DNA of 64,000 nt from Spirochaetota bacterium (GTDB taxonomy: Bacteria > Spirochaetota > Spirochaetia > Treponematales > Rectinemataceae), in contig JAJUIB010000014.1 in assembly GCA_029265615.1 (NCBI GenBank), positions 17,007 through 81,006 on the forward strand. The letters run 5' to 3'. The translations under genes and the position numbers were made by a program. The notes below the pieces were generated by a model. That model searched no databases. It worked only from the letters and a program-made list of their open reading frames with translations, and was not told the origin of the DNA. Positions 7,681 through 16,516 of this stretch are shown here, piece after piece (the stretch's first letter is position 1; every line of letters begins with the position of its first letter).

Positions 7681-9081
7681 TCAGTCCCGCCTATACGCGG
7701 CGGCTGCGTAGCCCTTGCGCCGACGCTCCCCGATGAGGCGGAACCCCGCGGGTCGCCGCTTTTGCGCGCGTTGGAGCTCAGTCGGGCTTGCGACAAGAAG
7801 ATAAACCGCACCGCATTTGAGGAGGCGCTGGGCACCCTCCCATGCCGGTCCAATCCAGTCGTACGCGGGGACAGGGTCAGCGAATTCCGCAAGCACATCG
7901 AACGAAAAAGGCGTAAGTTCGTCGAGGCGGAGCGGATCGATGGCGCGGTAGGCGATACCGGCGCCGCAGAGGGCCCGAAGGTTCTCGCCTGTCGCGGCAA
8001 GGGAGAGAAGGTCGCGCGAGGCGCAAGCGATGCGGTCGGGGCGCACCCGGCGCGAAAGCCAGAGGGGGAAATGCCCCGGTCCCCCCGGATTGATCACGAG
8101 GGCATCGCGGACAAGCAGGCCGGCGAGGGCCCGCTCGGCAAGCTCGGCGGCGACCTGCGCGGCATAGCCGATCGTGTCGAAGTCGGAGAGGCCCCAGTAG
8201 CCCTGAGCCTCGTAGGAGGCCTCGCCGAGCTTGAACCGGCGTCGTGTCCTGCGATAGACACAAAGGTCGATCGCGCGAAAATCGAGCTCGCCGTCGCCGG
8301 CGACGCTGTCCTCGGAGACGCCGGCCGCGGCGACACCGCTTGCGGCGACCGTGCCCGCTACACCGGAACTTGCGGCCACATCGGAGCGAATCTCAGGCTC
8401 GGCAATGGCGGGGCGCTCCACATCGAGCACCCAGGCCGTGTGCCCCGCCCCCCGCTCGGTGACGAGGATCCTGAGCCCTGCCGCGGCGATCCAGCCCAGG
8501 GCTGCCTCGACGAGCGGCTTTACGATAACGACCGCAAGTCGGCCTCCTGGCGCAAGATGGCGGGGTGCTTCCTTGAAAAACGCTTCGAGGACGGGCCCAC
8601 CCGCCTTGGCAGGCAGGTTTGAGAGGATGAAGTCGAAGCGCGGCGCATCGCTTTCCCCCTCGGAACAATGTGCCACAGCACCGTGTGCCGAGGCGCTGAG
8701 CGCCGATGGCGCTTCCGCTCCATGCCGCGCGGTGCCCGTCGCAAGAAGGCCGGGCCGGACGGCGAGATTCGCGACTTTGTTTTTCACCCGGTTTCGTTCA
8801 GTAAACGCGCAGGCAAGAAGGTCTCGGTCCCGCGCCTCGACCAGGGCCTGGGGCAGGGCCTTCGCCACGGCGATGCCGATCACGCCCGTGCCTGAACCCG
8901 CATCGAGCACGCGACGGGCGGCGGCGAGCGTCTCGTCGCGGCCCGCAGCCTTGAGCAAGAGGCGCGTACCCGCATCGACATCGAAGGAGGAAAAAAGCGC
9001 ATGCGAAAGGTCAAACCGACACTCGGCGCCCTTGAACTTGAAGGGAACCGTTTTGTTGACGAGAGGAGCAATATCGAGCAT
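7681..9081 (-). CDS. Two-domain class I SAM-dependent methyltransferase, RsmC-like
   Basis: 466 aa. The first domain has a clear SAM-binding motif VLDAGSGTGVIGIAVAK (about residues 57-73) and FDFILSNLPAKAG, which matches the position of the catalytic NPPF loop of RsmC-type rRNA guanine N2-methyltransferases but reads NLPA. The second half, with LVINPGGPGHFPLWL, looks like a degenerate second methyltransferase fold. E. coli RsmC also has two such domains but with the active one at the C-terminus, so the order appears swapped. The substrate (rRNA guanine?) is inferred. No good SD is visible before the ATG at 9081; it lies 45 bases after the cheW stop, in the same direction. Confidence 0.7.
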   Translation of the reverse strand: MLDIAPLVNKTVPFKFKGAECRFDLSHALFSSFDVDAGTRLLLKAAGRDETLAAARRVLDAGSGTGVIGIAVAKALPQALVEARDRDLLACAFTERNRVKNKVANLAVRPGLLATGTARHGAEAPSALSASAHGAVAHCSEGESDAPRFDFILSNLPAKAGGPVLEAFFKEAPRHLAPGGRLAVVIVKPLVEAALGWIAAAGLRILVTERGAGHTAWVLDVERPAIAEPEIRSDVAASSGVAGTVAASGVAAAGVSEDSVAGDGELDFRAIDLCVYRRTRRRFKLGEASYEAQGYWGLSDFDTIGYAAQVAAELAERALAGLLVRDALVINPGGPGHFPLWLSRRVRPDRIACASRDLLSLAATGENLRALCGAGIAYRAIDPLRLDELTPFSFDVLAEFADPVPAYDWIGPAWEGAQRLLKCGAVYLLVASPTELQRAQKRRPAGFRLIGERRRKGYAAAAYRRD

Positions 9082-9109
9082 CGAAATGTCGCGACTGCGT
9101 CCGGAGCTA

Positions 9110-9136
9110 AGCCGTCTTAGACCGTCTTAGGCCGTC
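9110..9136. repeat. Short repeats after cheW
   Basis: CCGTCTTA/CCGTCTCG units recur in tandem here, and CTAAG-CCGT-CTTAG forms a small perfect hairpin, at and just beyond the cheW stop codon. Confidence 0.4.
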
Positions 9137-9615
9137 TCGGCTTCGCGCGTCGCGGATAGAACGCTTATGTCCTCCGCGTTGAAGATGCGGTCGATGTCGA
9201 GAATGATGATGAAGGTCTCGTCCTTCTTGCCGACCCCGCGAATGAACTCGGCGGCCAAGCGGGTGCCAAAGCGCGGGGCAGCCTCCACTGCCTTTTCATC
9301 GATCTCGACCACTTCGTGCACCGCATCGGCAAGCGCGCCGACAACCACGGTACCCTCCTGGCTTTCAACCTCCATCACAATGATGCTCGTATCCTTTGTA
9401 ATGGGGGTCTCGGGAAGGCCGAATTTGAGGCGGAGATCGATGACCGGCACACCCGCGCCGCGCAGGTTGATGATACCCTTCATGAACTCAGCCGTGCGTG
9501 GGAGCTTCGTTATTTTCGTGTGCTCGAGAACCTCCCGGACTTTGGCGACGCCGATCGCATACTGCTCGTTATCGAGGGTGAAGGTGAGGTACTGATTCGC
9601 ATTCGAGCCTTCCAT
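9127..9615 (-). CDS. cheW: Chemotaxis adaptor CheW
   Basis: 162 aa, full CheW length. CheW links chemoreceptors to the CheA kinase at the cell pole. The sequence has YAIGVAKVREVLEH near the N-terminus, the INLRGAGVPVIDLR core (usual INLRGxVxPVxDLR), and the ILDIDRIF C-terminal strand. The start at 9615 has AGGAGGAG about five bases upstream. It carries its own strong promoter (9635-9663) and could serve the chemoreceptor at 29.4 kb; no cheA lies nearby. Confidence 0.96.
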   Translation of the reverse strand: MEGSNANQYLTFTLDNEQYAIGVAKVREVLEHTKITKLPRTAEFMKGIINLRGAGVPVIDLRLKFGLPETPITKDTSIIVMEVESQEGTVVVGALADAVHEVVEIDEKAVEAAPRFGTRLAAEFIRGVGKKDETFIIILDIDRIFNAEDISVLSATREAETA

Positions 9616-9634
9616 GCGCTCCTCCTACCTCTTG

Positions 9635-9663
9635 ATTCTAAAGATCGAAGGCGGGTGAGTCAA
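9635..9663 (-). promoter_or_regulatory. Promoter of cheW
   Basis: TTGACT-N17-TAGAAT on the minus strand, 19 bases before the ATG with an SD between; near-consensus sigma-70 spacing. Confidence 0.7.
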
Positions 9664-9691
9664 ATAGGACCTTAAGCCCCCTTTTGCACGT

Positions 9692-10678
9692 TCATGAAGA
9701 GGAGTCGATCAGAGCGGTCGCAAGCCGCGCGCTCCGCCTAAAGGCCTCGATCTCCATCCACCCCAGACCAAGGGCACTCCCCCGGAGTCGCGCCCGAATC
9801 TCCTCGTCCTCCGCCTCGAGGAAGAAATCCGCAGGCAGGCCTGGACCAAGGCGTCCGCGATCCGTCTGTGCGTGGGGGTCGGGGTGGAAATGGGGACAGG
9901 CCGCAAGGCATGCCTCGCAACCGTAAAGCCGAGCGCCCCATGCGCGCTCCACGGCAGGGGGGAGTGCCCCGGCGCGCGCTGTCCAGTGCTGAATGCAGAG
10001 CTCGCGGATAAAGGCGCCCCCCTCGCCAAGGGCTCCCGTGGGGCAGGCTTCGACGCAGGCCCGGCAGGATCCGCACAGCCCCCCCGGCTTGAAAGCCGCG
10101 GGCTCAGGGCGCTGCCCGGCGGGATAGGTCGCTTCGCCCACGAGTGCGTAGGGGAGGAGGAGAAGGCCGAGAACGACCGCGGCGCCCGGGCCGCCGCGCG
10201 CCTTTCCCCCTCCTACGAGCACAAGTCCATTGCGGCCAAGGTGCCCGAGACCCGCTCTAAGAGCGAGCTCCTTTTCCGGAAGGCCGGAGTTTGCAAGATA
10301 GCGCCACGCACGCGCAGGCCCGGGGTCGAGGCCCTCCGCCCGCATGCGGCTCCGTAGCGATGCGGCGGAGGTGCGGAGGCGCGCGGCGAGCTCCGCATAC
10401 CAGTCGGCCCGCGCAAACCGCGCAAGACCGAGAAGCGGCCCACCGTAGGCAGCGGCCCAGGCGGGGGGCTCACGGGGCCCCTCGCCATAGGCGAGGGCGG
10501 CGGCGACAACGCCGCGAGCCATGTCGACGCCGAACTTTTCACGCACCGCAGGCGGAAGCGGAGCACAGGCCGCAAGGAAGGCCTCGCGCGGCACAAAGCC
10601 CCAGGCGGAAAGTCCGGAACTCTTCAGTGTCTCGACGCAGAGCGTAGAAAAACGATCATGGAACGTGGCGAGGGGCAT
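9692..10678 (-). CDS. QueG-like [4Fe-4S] corrinoid-type reductase family protein
   Basis: 328 aa, a little shorter than epoxyqueuosine reductase. The ferredoxin-like module is clear: CGSCRACVEACPTGAL, a following CIQHW (QueG has CISYxT), and GCEACLAACPHF, giving the ligands for two [4Fe-4S] clusters. RAGLGHLGRNGLVL matches the family segment RAGxGWxGKN. The acidic residue that QueG carries shortly before this segment is not evident (SGLPEKELALRAG here), so activity on epoxyqueuosine in tRNA is uncertain. It lies 34 bases after the cNMP-binding gene with no clear SD. Confidence 0.72.
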   Translation of the reverse strand: MPLATFHDRFSTLCVETLKSSGLSAWGFVPREAFLAACAPLPPAVREKFGVDMARGVVAAALAYGEGPREPPAWAAAYGGPLLGLARFARADWYAELAARLRTSAASLRSRMRAEGLDPGPARAWRYLANSGLPEKELALRAGLGHLGRNGLVLVGGGKARGGPGAAVVLGLLLLPYALVGEATYPAGQRPEPAAFKPGGLCGSCRACVEACPTGALGEGGAFIRELCIQHWTARAGALPPAVERAWGARLYGCEACLAACPHFHPDPHAQTDRGRLGPGLPADFFLEAEDEEIRARLRGSALGLGWMEIEAFRRSARLATALIDSSS

Positions 10679-10712
10679 GGACGCGCGCCCGGCGGGCAGG
10701 TCTTCTTAGGGT

Positions 10713-11945
10713 TTAGCGGACCGCCGTGCTCTCTTTGCGGGCACGTTCGATTTTCTGCATTTTCCGGTAATATTCGGTCTGCTTTTCAATCTCGGAAACG
10801 TCGATCACGGTGAGCTTGTTGTCGGCAAGCCTGAGCTTCTGATTTTCGAGAAGCTTTCGCACGACAAGGTTACCCTCCCCCTGCGGCAGCCCCACCATGC
10901 CAATAAGCTCCTTCGGGCCGAAATCGAAGGAATATGAAGCGCCGCTCTTAAGCGGCACACGGTTCTTCTCAAGCTGGATGAGGAGCGCATCGTACATGCG
11001 CCCGACGGGGTCGGAGATGAGGGTGTTGGCAAGCTGTTTGTAAATGAACCAGATGCGCTCCGAAAGGAGGGTCGTGAGCCGGGTGACGATCTGCGGCTGG
11101 GTTTGCACCATGCGCTCGAAGTTGGCCTTGTTCACCGCAAGAAGATAGGCGTCTTCGAAGGCGCAGGCGCTCGCGGAGCGGGGTTTGTTCTCGAGTATCG
11201 CCATCTCGCCGAATATATCGCCGGGCTTGAGCACGGCGAGCAGAACCTCGTTGTTGTCGACGATCTTCGTGATCTTCACCGAGCCCTTCTGAATAATGTA
11301 GAGCTCGGAACCAGGCATGCCCTCGGAGAAGATCATCGTGTCTTTGGGATAGAAGCGGTTAAACTCCTCCTTGGATCCGTCGAGGTAGACAGCCTTGGAG
11401 TAGGGCTTGATCTTGTTAAGCCGTTCGCGAGCGACCTCGACGTGCTGGCCGTTCGGACAGTATTTGAGGTACTGATAGTAGGCAAAAAACGCCTGATTGT
11501 AGAGGCTCTGTCGCGCATAGTACTCGGCGACGCGGAAAAGGTGCGAGGGATCGGCTTCCGCCGTGTTTTTGAGCGTGAGCCGCGTGAGCGCCTCGTCGAG
11601 ATAGCGCATCTTTTTCGAGAAGGCCATGATGATCTTCATGGCGACAGGCGTGTTTTTCTCGATGAGCAGGCCGAACTGGTCGCGGTGGACGGAGATGAGC
11701 GTGCAGTCGGTGACGGCCTGTGCAGTTTCGATATGCGAGTGGTTGGACATCGTCGAGACAACGCCGAAAAAGTCGCCCGGCCCGAGGACGTTGCCGCCCT
11801 CCTCCTCGACGACTTCGACCTCTTTCGCGATGCGCACCTTCCCCGAACGGATGATAAAGAAACGGTCGGCGTTCTGCTTCCCCTCGACGATGATGTACGA
11901 GTCTTTCTTGAAGTTGACGAACGTGAGCTGGAGCGGGCTTTCCAT
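10713..11945 (-). CDS. Tandem cyclic-nucleotide-binding domain regulator, 410 aa
   Basis: Two CAP-type ligand-binding domains are seen: one at about residues 10-120 (GKQNADRFFIIRSGKVRI, LGPGDFFGVVS) and one at about 195-310 (EGMPGSELYIIQKGSVKI, LKPGDIFGEMAILENKPRSAS, the phosphate-binding cassette with Arg). A helical linker with a TPR-like stretch separates them. The C-terminal ~100 residues resemble a Crp-type winged helix (ELIGMVGLPQGEGNLVVRKLLENQKLRL). It is likely a transcription factor or cNMP sensor. The start at 11945 has AGGAAAC upstream, and a perfect-spacing consensus promoter precedes it. QueG-like gene follows. Confidence 0.85.
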   Translation of the reverse strand: MESPLQLTFVNFKKDSYIIVEGKQNADRFFIIRSGKVRIAKEVEVVEEEGGNVLGPGDFFGVVSTMSNHSHIETAQAVTDCTLISVHRDQFGLLIEKNTPVAMKIIMAFSKKMRYLDEALTRLTLKNTAEADPSHLFRVAEYYARQSLYNQAFFAYYQYLKYCPNGQHVEVARERLNKIKPYSKAVYLDGSKEEFNRFYPKDTMIFSEGMPGSELYIIQKGSVKITKIVDNNEVLLAVLKPGDIFGEMAILENKPRSASACAFEDAYLLAVNKANFERMVQTQPQIVTRLTTLLSERIWFIYKQLANTLISDPVGRMYDALLIQLEKNRVPLKSGASYSFDFGPKELIGMVGLPQGEGNLVVRKLLENQKLRLADNKLTVIDVSEIEKQTEYYRKMQKIERARKESTAVR

Positions 11946-11984
11946 TCTGTTTCCTGACCGTACCTCAAGGGGCCGACTGCGCTA

Positions 11985-12013
11985 AGTATAGAGGCGCCCT
12001 CGCGGGGTGTCAA
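11985..12013 (-). promoter_or_regulatory. Consensus promoter of the cNMP-domain gene
   Basis: TTGACA-N17-TATACT on the minus strand, essentially perfect sigma-70 consensus, giving a leader of about 33 bases. The -35 box sits in the loop and one arm of the flanking hairpin (11996-12022). Confidence 0.8.
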
Positions 12014-12022
12014 CGCGAGGGC
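11996..12022 (-). terminator. Hairpin downstream of glyA
   Basis: GCCCTCGCG pairs perfectly with CGCGAGGGC around nine bases. It lies ~85 bases after glyA and overlaps the next promoter. No T-run, so it may be a terminator or an operator. Confidence 0.4.
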
Positions 12023-12106
12023 CCACCTCTATGATCGGAGCCAAAAAGCGCGCCCTGAAGGCAGTACGGAGGCATCCTTAAAGCGGCGCGCGCTCCGAAA
12101 GCCGCA

Positions 12107-13390
12107 TCACGGCAGGGGGAAACGCGCCGTGAGCCTCAAGACCTTCTCCTTCACCCCCGCGATGACCTTTTCGTCCCCCTTGGATTTGAGGACCTCCATG
12201 ATGTAGCCGGCAATTTCGGCCATCTCGGGGAGCCCCATTCCGCGGGTTGTCACGGCGGGCGTGCCGATGCGGATGCCCGAGGTGATGAAGGGACTCTTCG
12301 TATCAAAGGGGATGCCGTTCTTGTTGACGGTGATGTGCGCCTCGTCGAGCCACTTTTCCGCCTCTTTGCCCGTGATGCCAAGGGGCGAAAGGTCGACAAG
12401 CATGAGGTGATTGTCCGTGCCGCCCGACACGATGCGCGCCCCGCCCGATGCGAGGTTTTTCGCCATCGCGGCGGCGTTTTCGACTACGCGCTTCTGGTAG
12501 GCCTTGAACTCAGGCGAAAGCGCTTCCTTGAACGCAACCGCCTTGCCGGCGACAACGTGGCAGAGCGGGCCGCCCTGGATGCCGGGGAAAATGGTGCCGT
12601 CGATGATTTCAGACCAGAGCTTAGTCTTATCGCCCTTCGGCGTCATAATGCCCTGATCGTTCTCCTTGTCGCGGCCGACGAGGATCATACCGCCACGGGG
12701 ACCGCGGAGCGTCTTGTGGGTCGTGGTGGTGGTGAAATCGGCGAGCTTGATGGGGCTCGGGTGGAGGCCTGCGGCGACAAGACCGGCGATGTGCGCCATG
12801 TCAACCATGAGGTAGGCGCCGACTTCGTCTGCGATGGCGCGGAAGCGCTCGAAATCGAGCGTGCGGGCATAGGCCGAAGCGCCTGCGACGATGAGGCGCG
12901 GCTTGCACTCGCGCGCGATTTTCGCAAGCTCATCGTAGTCGATGCGCTCGGTCTCGCGGTTCACGCCGTAGCGCACCACGTTGTACATCTTGCCGGAGAA
13001 GGAAACGGGCGCGCCGTGGGTAAGATGACCGCCGTGCGCAAGATCCATGCCGAGAATGGTGTCGCCGGGCTTGAGAGCGGCGAAATAGACGCCCATGTTC
13101 GCCTGGCTTCCCGAATGCGGCTGGACATTGGCATGATCCGCGCCAAAGAGTTCCTTCGCACGGTCGCGGGCGAGGTTTTCGGCAACATCGACGAACTCGC
13201 AGCCGCCGTAGTACCGTTTCCCCGGATAGCCCTCCGCGTATTTGTTGGTGAGCACCGAACCGACAGCCTCCTGGACAGCGCGCGAGGTGTAGTTCTCGCT
13301 CGCAATGAGTTCAAGATTCTCACGCTGCCTTCCGCCCTCGCGTTCGATGGCGGCCCAGAGCTCGGGGTCGAGTTTTTCGATAAACGACAT
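12107..13390 (-). CDS. glyA: Serine hydroxymethyltransferase
   Basis: 427 aa. It converts serine and tetrahydrofolate to glycine and 5,10-methylene-THF using PLP. The PLP lysine is K226 in [14 protein letters not shown], preceded by the DFTTTTTHK run, and [15 protein letters not shown] and [18 protein letters not shown] are classical N-terminal segments. The ATG at 13390 follows AGGAGGAATT; a longer open frame to 13501 runs through the promoter and is not used. It has its own promoter at 13437-13465. Confidence 0.98.
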   Translation of the reverse strand: MSFIEKLDPELWAAIEREGGRQRENLELIASENYTSRAVQEAVGSVLTNKYAEGYPGKRYYGGCEFVDVAENLARDRAKELFGADHANVQPHSGSQANMGVYFAALKPGDTILGMDLAHGGHLTHGAPVSFSGKMYNVVRYGVNRETERIDYDELAKIARECKPRLIVAGASAYARTLDFERFRAIADEVGAYLMVDMAHIAGLVAAGLHPSPIKLADFTTTTTHKTLRGPRGGMILVGRDKENDQGIMTPKGDKTKLWSEIIDGTIFPGIQGGPLCHVVAGKAVAFKEALSPEFKAYQKRVVENAAAMAKNLASGGARIVSGGTDNHLMLVDLSPLGITGKEAEKWLDEAHITVNKNGIPFDTKSPFITSGIRIGTPAVTTRGMGLPEMAEIAGYIMEVLKSKGDEKVIAGVKEKVLRLTARFPLP

Positions 13391-13436
13391 AATTCCTCCT
13401 TTGGTAAGGGCCCCGCAGGCAGCGGCGCCGTCTCGT

Positions 13437-13465
13437 AGTATACTCCAACCTGCGCGTTTCGTGAA
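13437..13465 (-). promoter_or_regulatory. Promoter of glyA
   Basis: TTCACG-N17-TATACT on the minus strand, 46 bases before the glyA ATG. Confidence 0.65.
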
Positions 13466-13522
13466 CAGCGGGCGCATCAGGCGTATCGAATAATGAAACA
13501 TCGCCTGCGACGCGCCAGGCCC

Positions 13523-15211
13523 CTAGTACAGCCCGGACACCTCGACATCGCCCCAGAACGAGCTGTATGCCTCAAGCGAACCTGCGGCCTCCTCGTAGAA
13601 ACTCTGATATGCGATGGGCCTAGAGGGCAGAGCGCGGCGGCCCGTCGGCGTCATCGGCGCAAAGGAGGCATAGCCGCGGGAAAAGGCGACACGGCGGCTG
13701 TCGATGTTGCCGAAATACCGCTCGGGCTCGCTCAAGGCCGGCTCAAAGCCGCCGGGGCGCGCCCCCGAACCAAGGATGGGATCCATCGGCACCCAGCCCA
13801 AACCATACACATAGAATTCCACCCAGGAGTGACGCAGGGACCTGCGACTCGGATCGATGAGGATACCGGCTATGGGAACCGCGGGCACACCGGCCGCGCG
13901 AAGGAGCGCGGCGGCGGCAAGGGCGTAGGTGGATGCGTCCGCGCGCTTTGCCGCAAGCGCCTCGACGACCTTGCGGCGCTCGCCCGACTCATCGAGAGCG
14001 AGATTTTTGACAAGGTACTCGTACACAAGGCGCGCCGCGCGCCACGGGTTCTTCTCAGCCTGCACGATCCGCTTGGCGAGCGCCTGAACCTCGACAGCGG
14101 CGGCAGGCACGAGTTCGTCCGCGGCGAGGTAGGCTGCCTGCAGGGGGAGCGGTTCAGGAGGGCGCTGTATCCGATCGGGGTCGCAACTTGTCTCCACCGC
14201 CCAGGTCTGCACGAGGAAGGACTGGGTCACCGTGAGATCCTGGCCACTTGGTATATCCTTGAAGCGATAGAGGGCGGCGCCGCGGTAATCAGGCATGAGG
14301 GGAACAGGCTCCTCCGTGAGGATCTTGGAAAGTCGCTGCGAGGCCGACTGGGCGGGACGCGGCGTCCAGAGAAAAAGTTCGTTCGCCCCCGTCGCCTTCG
14401 TTTTGGTGATGCTCACCGTGTAACCAAGGGTATAGCTCCGGCGGTCAAGGTAGCGTTTCGTCCCCGGCATGGCGGTGACATCGAAGAAAAGCCCATTGCT
14501 CACGCCGCCTGCGGCGCTCACGAACACCGAGCCCGAAGCCGCCCCGTCGGGCACTCGAACACGGATCTCCTTATCCGACCACAGCTCGTAGGAGAGGTCC
14601 TGTTCGCTTGCGACAACCGTGCCCGGCTCTGCGCGCTCACCGGGCCGCGCGCCGGGTGCCTCGGGGTTCCAGGCAAACAGCACGCGACCACCTTCGCGGT
14701 TTGCCCCAAAGTTGTAGCCCGAGAGGGTCACAAGCGAGCCGATAGGGCCCTTTTCCACCGAGAGCGATGCGAGGTAGGGGCCGCGCCGCCCCTCGCCGAC
14801 GCCTTTCGCCGCGACGGGAAGCCGCGCGCGATTCATGAACAGCTTGGGGTTTGAGCGTCCGAAGCGCGTGACGACATAGACGAGACCCGAGTCCGCGGTG
14901 GCGGGGAGCTTGAGCGCGATCTCGCCCTCAGCCCAGGAAAGGTAGGATGATGCCGTGGGAGCCACCCCATCCACCTCAACGCGCGACTCGCCACGAGCCG
15001 CACCGAAATTCCTACCTTCGATGCGAACAAGCCCGCCTGGTTCGACAACGATGGGCGAAAGCCGCTCGATACGTGGACTCTTCCACAGGCCATAGAGGCG
15101 GAGGCCGGCCCCGACGAGGGCGGTAAGGGCGACAAGATAGGCAAGGCCCCGCAGAAAATGCCGAGGCGAGAGGTGGAGATGCCCGTGATGGGCAGGGGCT
15201 GGGGTCTTCAT
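13523..15211 (-). CDS. Membrane-anchored IPT/TIG-repeat protein with transglutaminase-like domain
   Basis: 562 aa. An N-terminal membrane anchor (YLVALTALVGAGLRLYG, about residues 25-41) is followed by two Ig-like IPT/TIG domains (PIVVEPGGLVRIEGRNFG; KGPIGSLVTLSGYNFG). A transglutaminase-like core lies at about residues 370-480: DASTYALAAAALLRAAGVPAVPIAG, then RHSWVEFYVYGLGWVPMDP carrying the His and Asp of the triad. The nucleophile position, normally Cys in G-x-C, appears to be Ser (TCC), so peptidase/transglutaminase activity is doubtful. It probably acts in the periplasm. It is the last gene of the run that starts with the ECF sigma factor, 46 bases after its neighbour. Confidence 0.78.
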   Translation of the reverse strand: MKTPAPAHHGHLHLSPRHFLRGLAYLVALTALVGAGLRLYGLWKSPRIERLSPIVVEPGGLVRIEGRNFGAARGESRVEVDGVAPTASSYLSWAEGEIALKLPATADSGLVYVVTRFGRSNPKLFMNRARLPVAAKGVGEGRRGPYLASLSVEKGPIGSLVTLSGYNFGANREGGRVLFAWNPEAPGARPGERAEPGTVVASEQDLSYELWSDKEIRVRVPDGAASGSVFVSAAGGVSNGLFFDVTAMPGTKRYLDRRSYTLGYTVSITKTKATGANELFLWTPRPAQSASQRLSKILTEEPVPLMPDYRGAALYRFKDIPSGQDLTVTQSFLVQTWAVETSCDPDRIQRPPEPLPLQAAYLAADELVPAAAVEVQALAKRIVQAEKNPWRAARLVYEYLVKNLALDESGERRKVVEALAAKRADASTYALAAAALLRAAGVPAVPIAGILIDPSRRSLRHSWVEFYVYGLGWVPMDPILGSGARPGGFEPALSEPERYFGNIDSRRVAFSRGYASFAPMTPTGRRALPSRPIAYQSFYEEAAGSLEAYSSFWGDVEVSGLY

Positions 15212-15257
15212 CGCGGCACGTTCCTACTAGTCACTCGTACGCGGACGGAGGCGCGAT

Positions 15258-15806
15258 TCACTTGCCCGGCTTAGGCGGGGCAGGAGGGGGCGGACCCGTA
15301 GCGGGGAGGAGCTCGCTGGGCTTGCCGCCCTCCCCACGATAGCGATCGACGGAGATGATGAGACGCATAGGCGCCCGTCCAGCAGGATCTCGACCGAGGG
15401 GAAAGAAAATCACGGGCTCGCCCAGCTTAAGGGCGACACTGTCGACCGTCGTACGGTAGGAAAGCTCCCCCTCGCCCCGACGGTACCAGATTTGGCCTTG
15501 CGAGACGAGAACGAGGCCGCCCTTGCCGTTATCGAAGGGGGTGAGCTGGACGAGGATGACGACATTGCTGCCCACAAGCTTGACGCTCACCGGATTGCCG
15601 GGAACGGTGTAGCGGACACTGTCGGAAGCCCAGGCGGCAGACGCGGGACCCTCCTCAAGCCGGGCGGCAATCGATACGGCGAGGGCGTGTTCCTTGAAAA
15701 ACTCGTAGGGCGGCTCTTCCTGGGCAGCGGGACCGCGCCCGAAGCCGAGGGCGGCCGCATATACGACAGCCGCCCACAGTCCCCGCACCTGCGTAGGATG
15801 CGTCAC
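15258..15806 (-). CDS. Secreted hypothetical protein, 182 aa
   Basis: The first ~29 residues look like a signal peptide ending in GPAAQ. The mature part is beta-rich (YTVPGNPVSVKLVGSNVVILVQLTPF) and ends in a proline-rich tail (PPPPAPPKPGK). Not recognised. The GTG start at 15806 shares GTGA with the stop of the anti-sigma gene, so the two are translationally coupled and the protein may be part of the same envelope-stress output. Confidence 0.75.
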   Translation of the reverse strand: MTHPTQVRGLWAAVVYAAALGFGRGPAAQEEPPYEFFKEHALAVSIAARLEEGPASAAWASDSVRYTVPGNPVSVKLVGSNVVILVQLTPFDNGKGGLVLVSQGQIWYRRGEGELSYRTTVDSVALKLGEPVIFFPLGRDPAGRAPMRLIISVDRYRGEGGKPSELLPATGPPPPAPPKPGK

Positions 15807-16516
15807 TGGGCGCCGCCTTCCGCCGCGCCATCGGCAGTGCCGGCGGCATCGCCCGCGGCGCCGGGATCGGTGGATGCCTCCACCGCCGCACCGGCTGCGG
15901 CGGGAGTAGCCGGCCGGCTTGCGGGACTTACGGGGCCATAGTCCGCGGCGCGCACGATAAACGGTTTGCCGCTTGCGGCGAAGGTGGCTTCGCGCGGTAG
16001 CTCGATGGTGAGATTCACCTGCGCATCGCGCGATTCAAGGTAGCGGATGAGCGCTTCCATGCTCGTGCGCTCCGTGGCCTGGGGCGCTATTTCCGCAACC
16101 GCGAGCGTTTGCACGGGAACCCGGGCGGGCGCAAGATAGGTGCGAAGCGCAAACGCCGCCGACAGAGCGAGGAGTACAAGGGCGGCCGCGGCGAAGGGGA
16201 GCGGCACCAGCACGCGGCGGCTGAAAACGCCACCCACAACGGGGGGCTTTGCGGTGTGAATTCCCAAAGACGCGCCATCGCGGTCTTCCTCAAGGTTACC
16301 GTCAAGGCGTTCGCCAAGGCGGGCGGCGATGCGCTCGACGGTCGCCTGCTCCTCAAAGGAGGGGGCGGCCTTAAGGCGCTCGCTGAGCGACCGAAATCCT
16401 GCGAGCGTAGCGGCACAGGAAGGGCAGGAGGCGACATGGCTGGCAAGGCGCTCGTTCCAGGGCGAAGGAACCTCGCCATCGGCGAACGCGGAGAGGAGTT
16501 CGCGATCAGGACACAT
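15803..16516 (-). CDS. Anti-sigma factor with zinc-finger (ZAS) domain and one membrane segment
   Basis: 237 aa. The N-terminal HxxxCxxC of anti-sigma zinc domains is seen as HVASCPSC (about residues 27-34). A single membrane helix follows (VLVPLPFAAAALVLLALSAAFAL, about 102-124), and the C-terminal part is extracytoplasmic, ending in an Ala/Gly/Asp-rich low-complexity tail. It should hold the partner sigma factor inactive at the membrane until an envelope signal triggers release. The start overlaps the sigma gene by 11 bases and the stop overlaps the next gene (GTGA). Confidence 0.88.
   Translation of the reverse strand: MCPDRELLSAFADGEVPSPWNERLASHVASCPSCAATLAGFRSLSERLKAAPSFEEQATVERIAARLGERLDGNLEEDRDGASLGIHTAKPPVVGGVFSRRVLVPLPFAAAALVLLALSAAFALRTYLAPARVPVQTLAVAEIAPQATERTSMEALIRYLESRDAQVNLTIELPREATFAASGKPFIVRAADYGPVSPASRPATPAAAGAAVEASTDPGAAGDAAGTADGAAEGGAQ

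Noticed and set aside
13493..14854. 453-codon plus-strand frame opposite the transglutaminase-like gene
   Set aside because: Arg/His/Gly-rich, no motif, no RBS; an antisense shadow caused by high GC.
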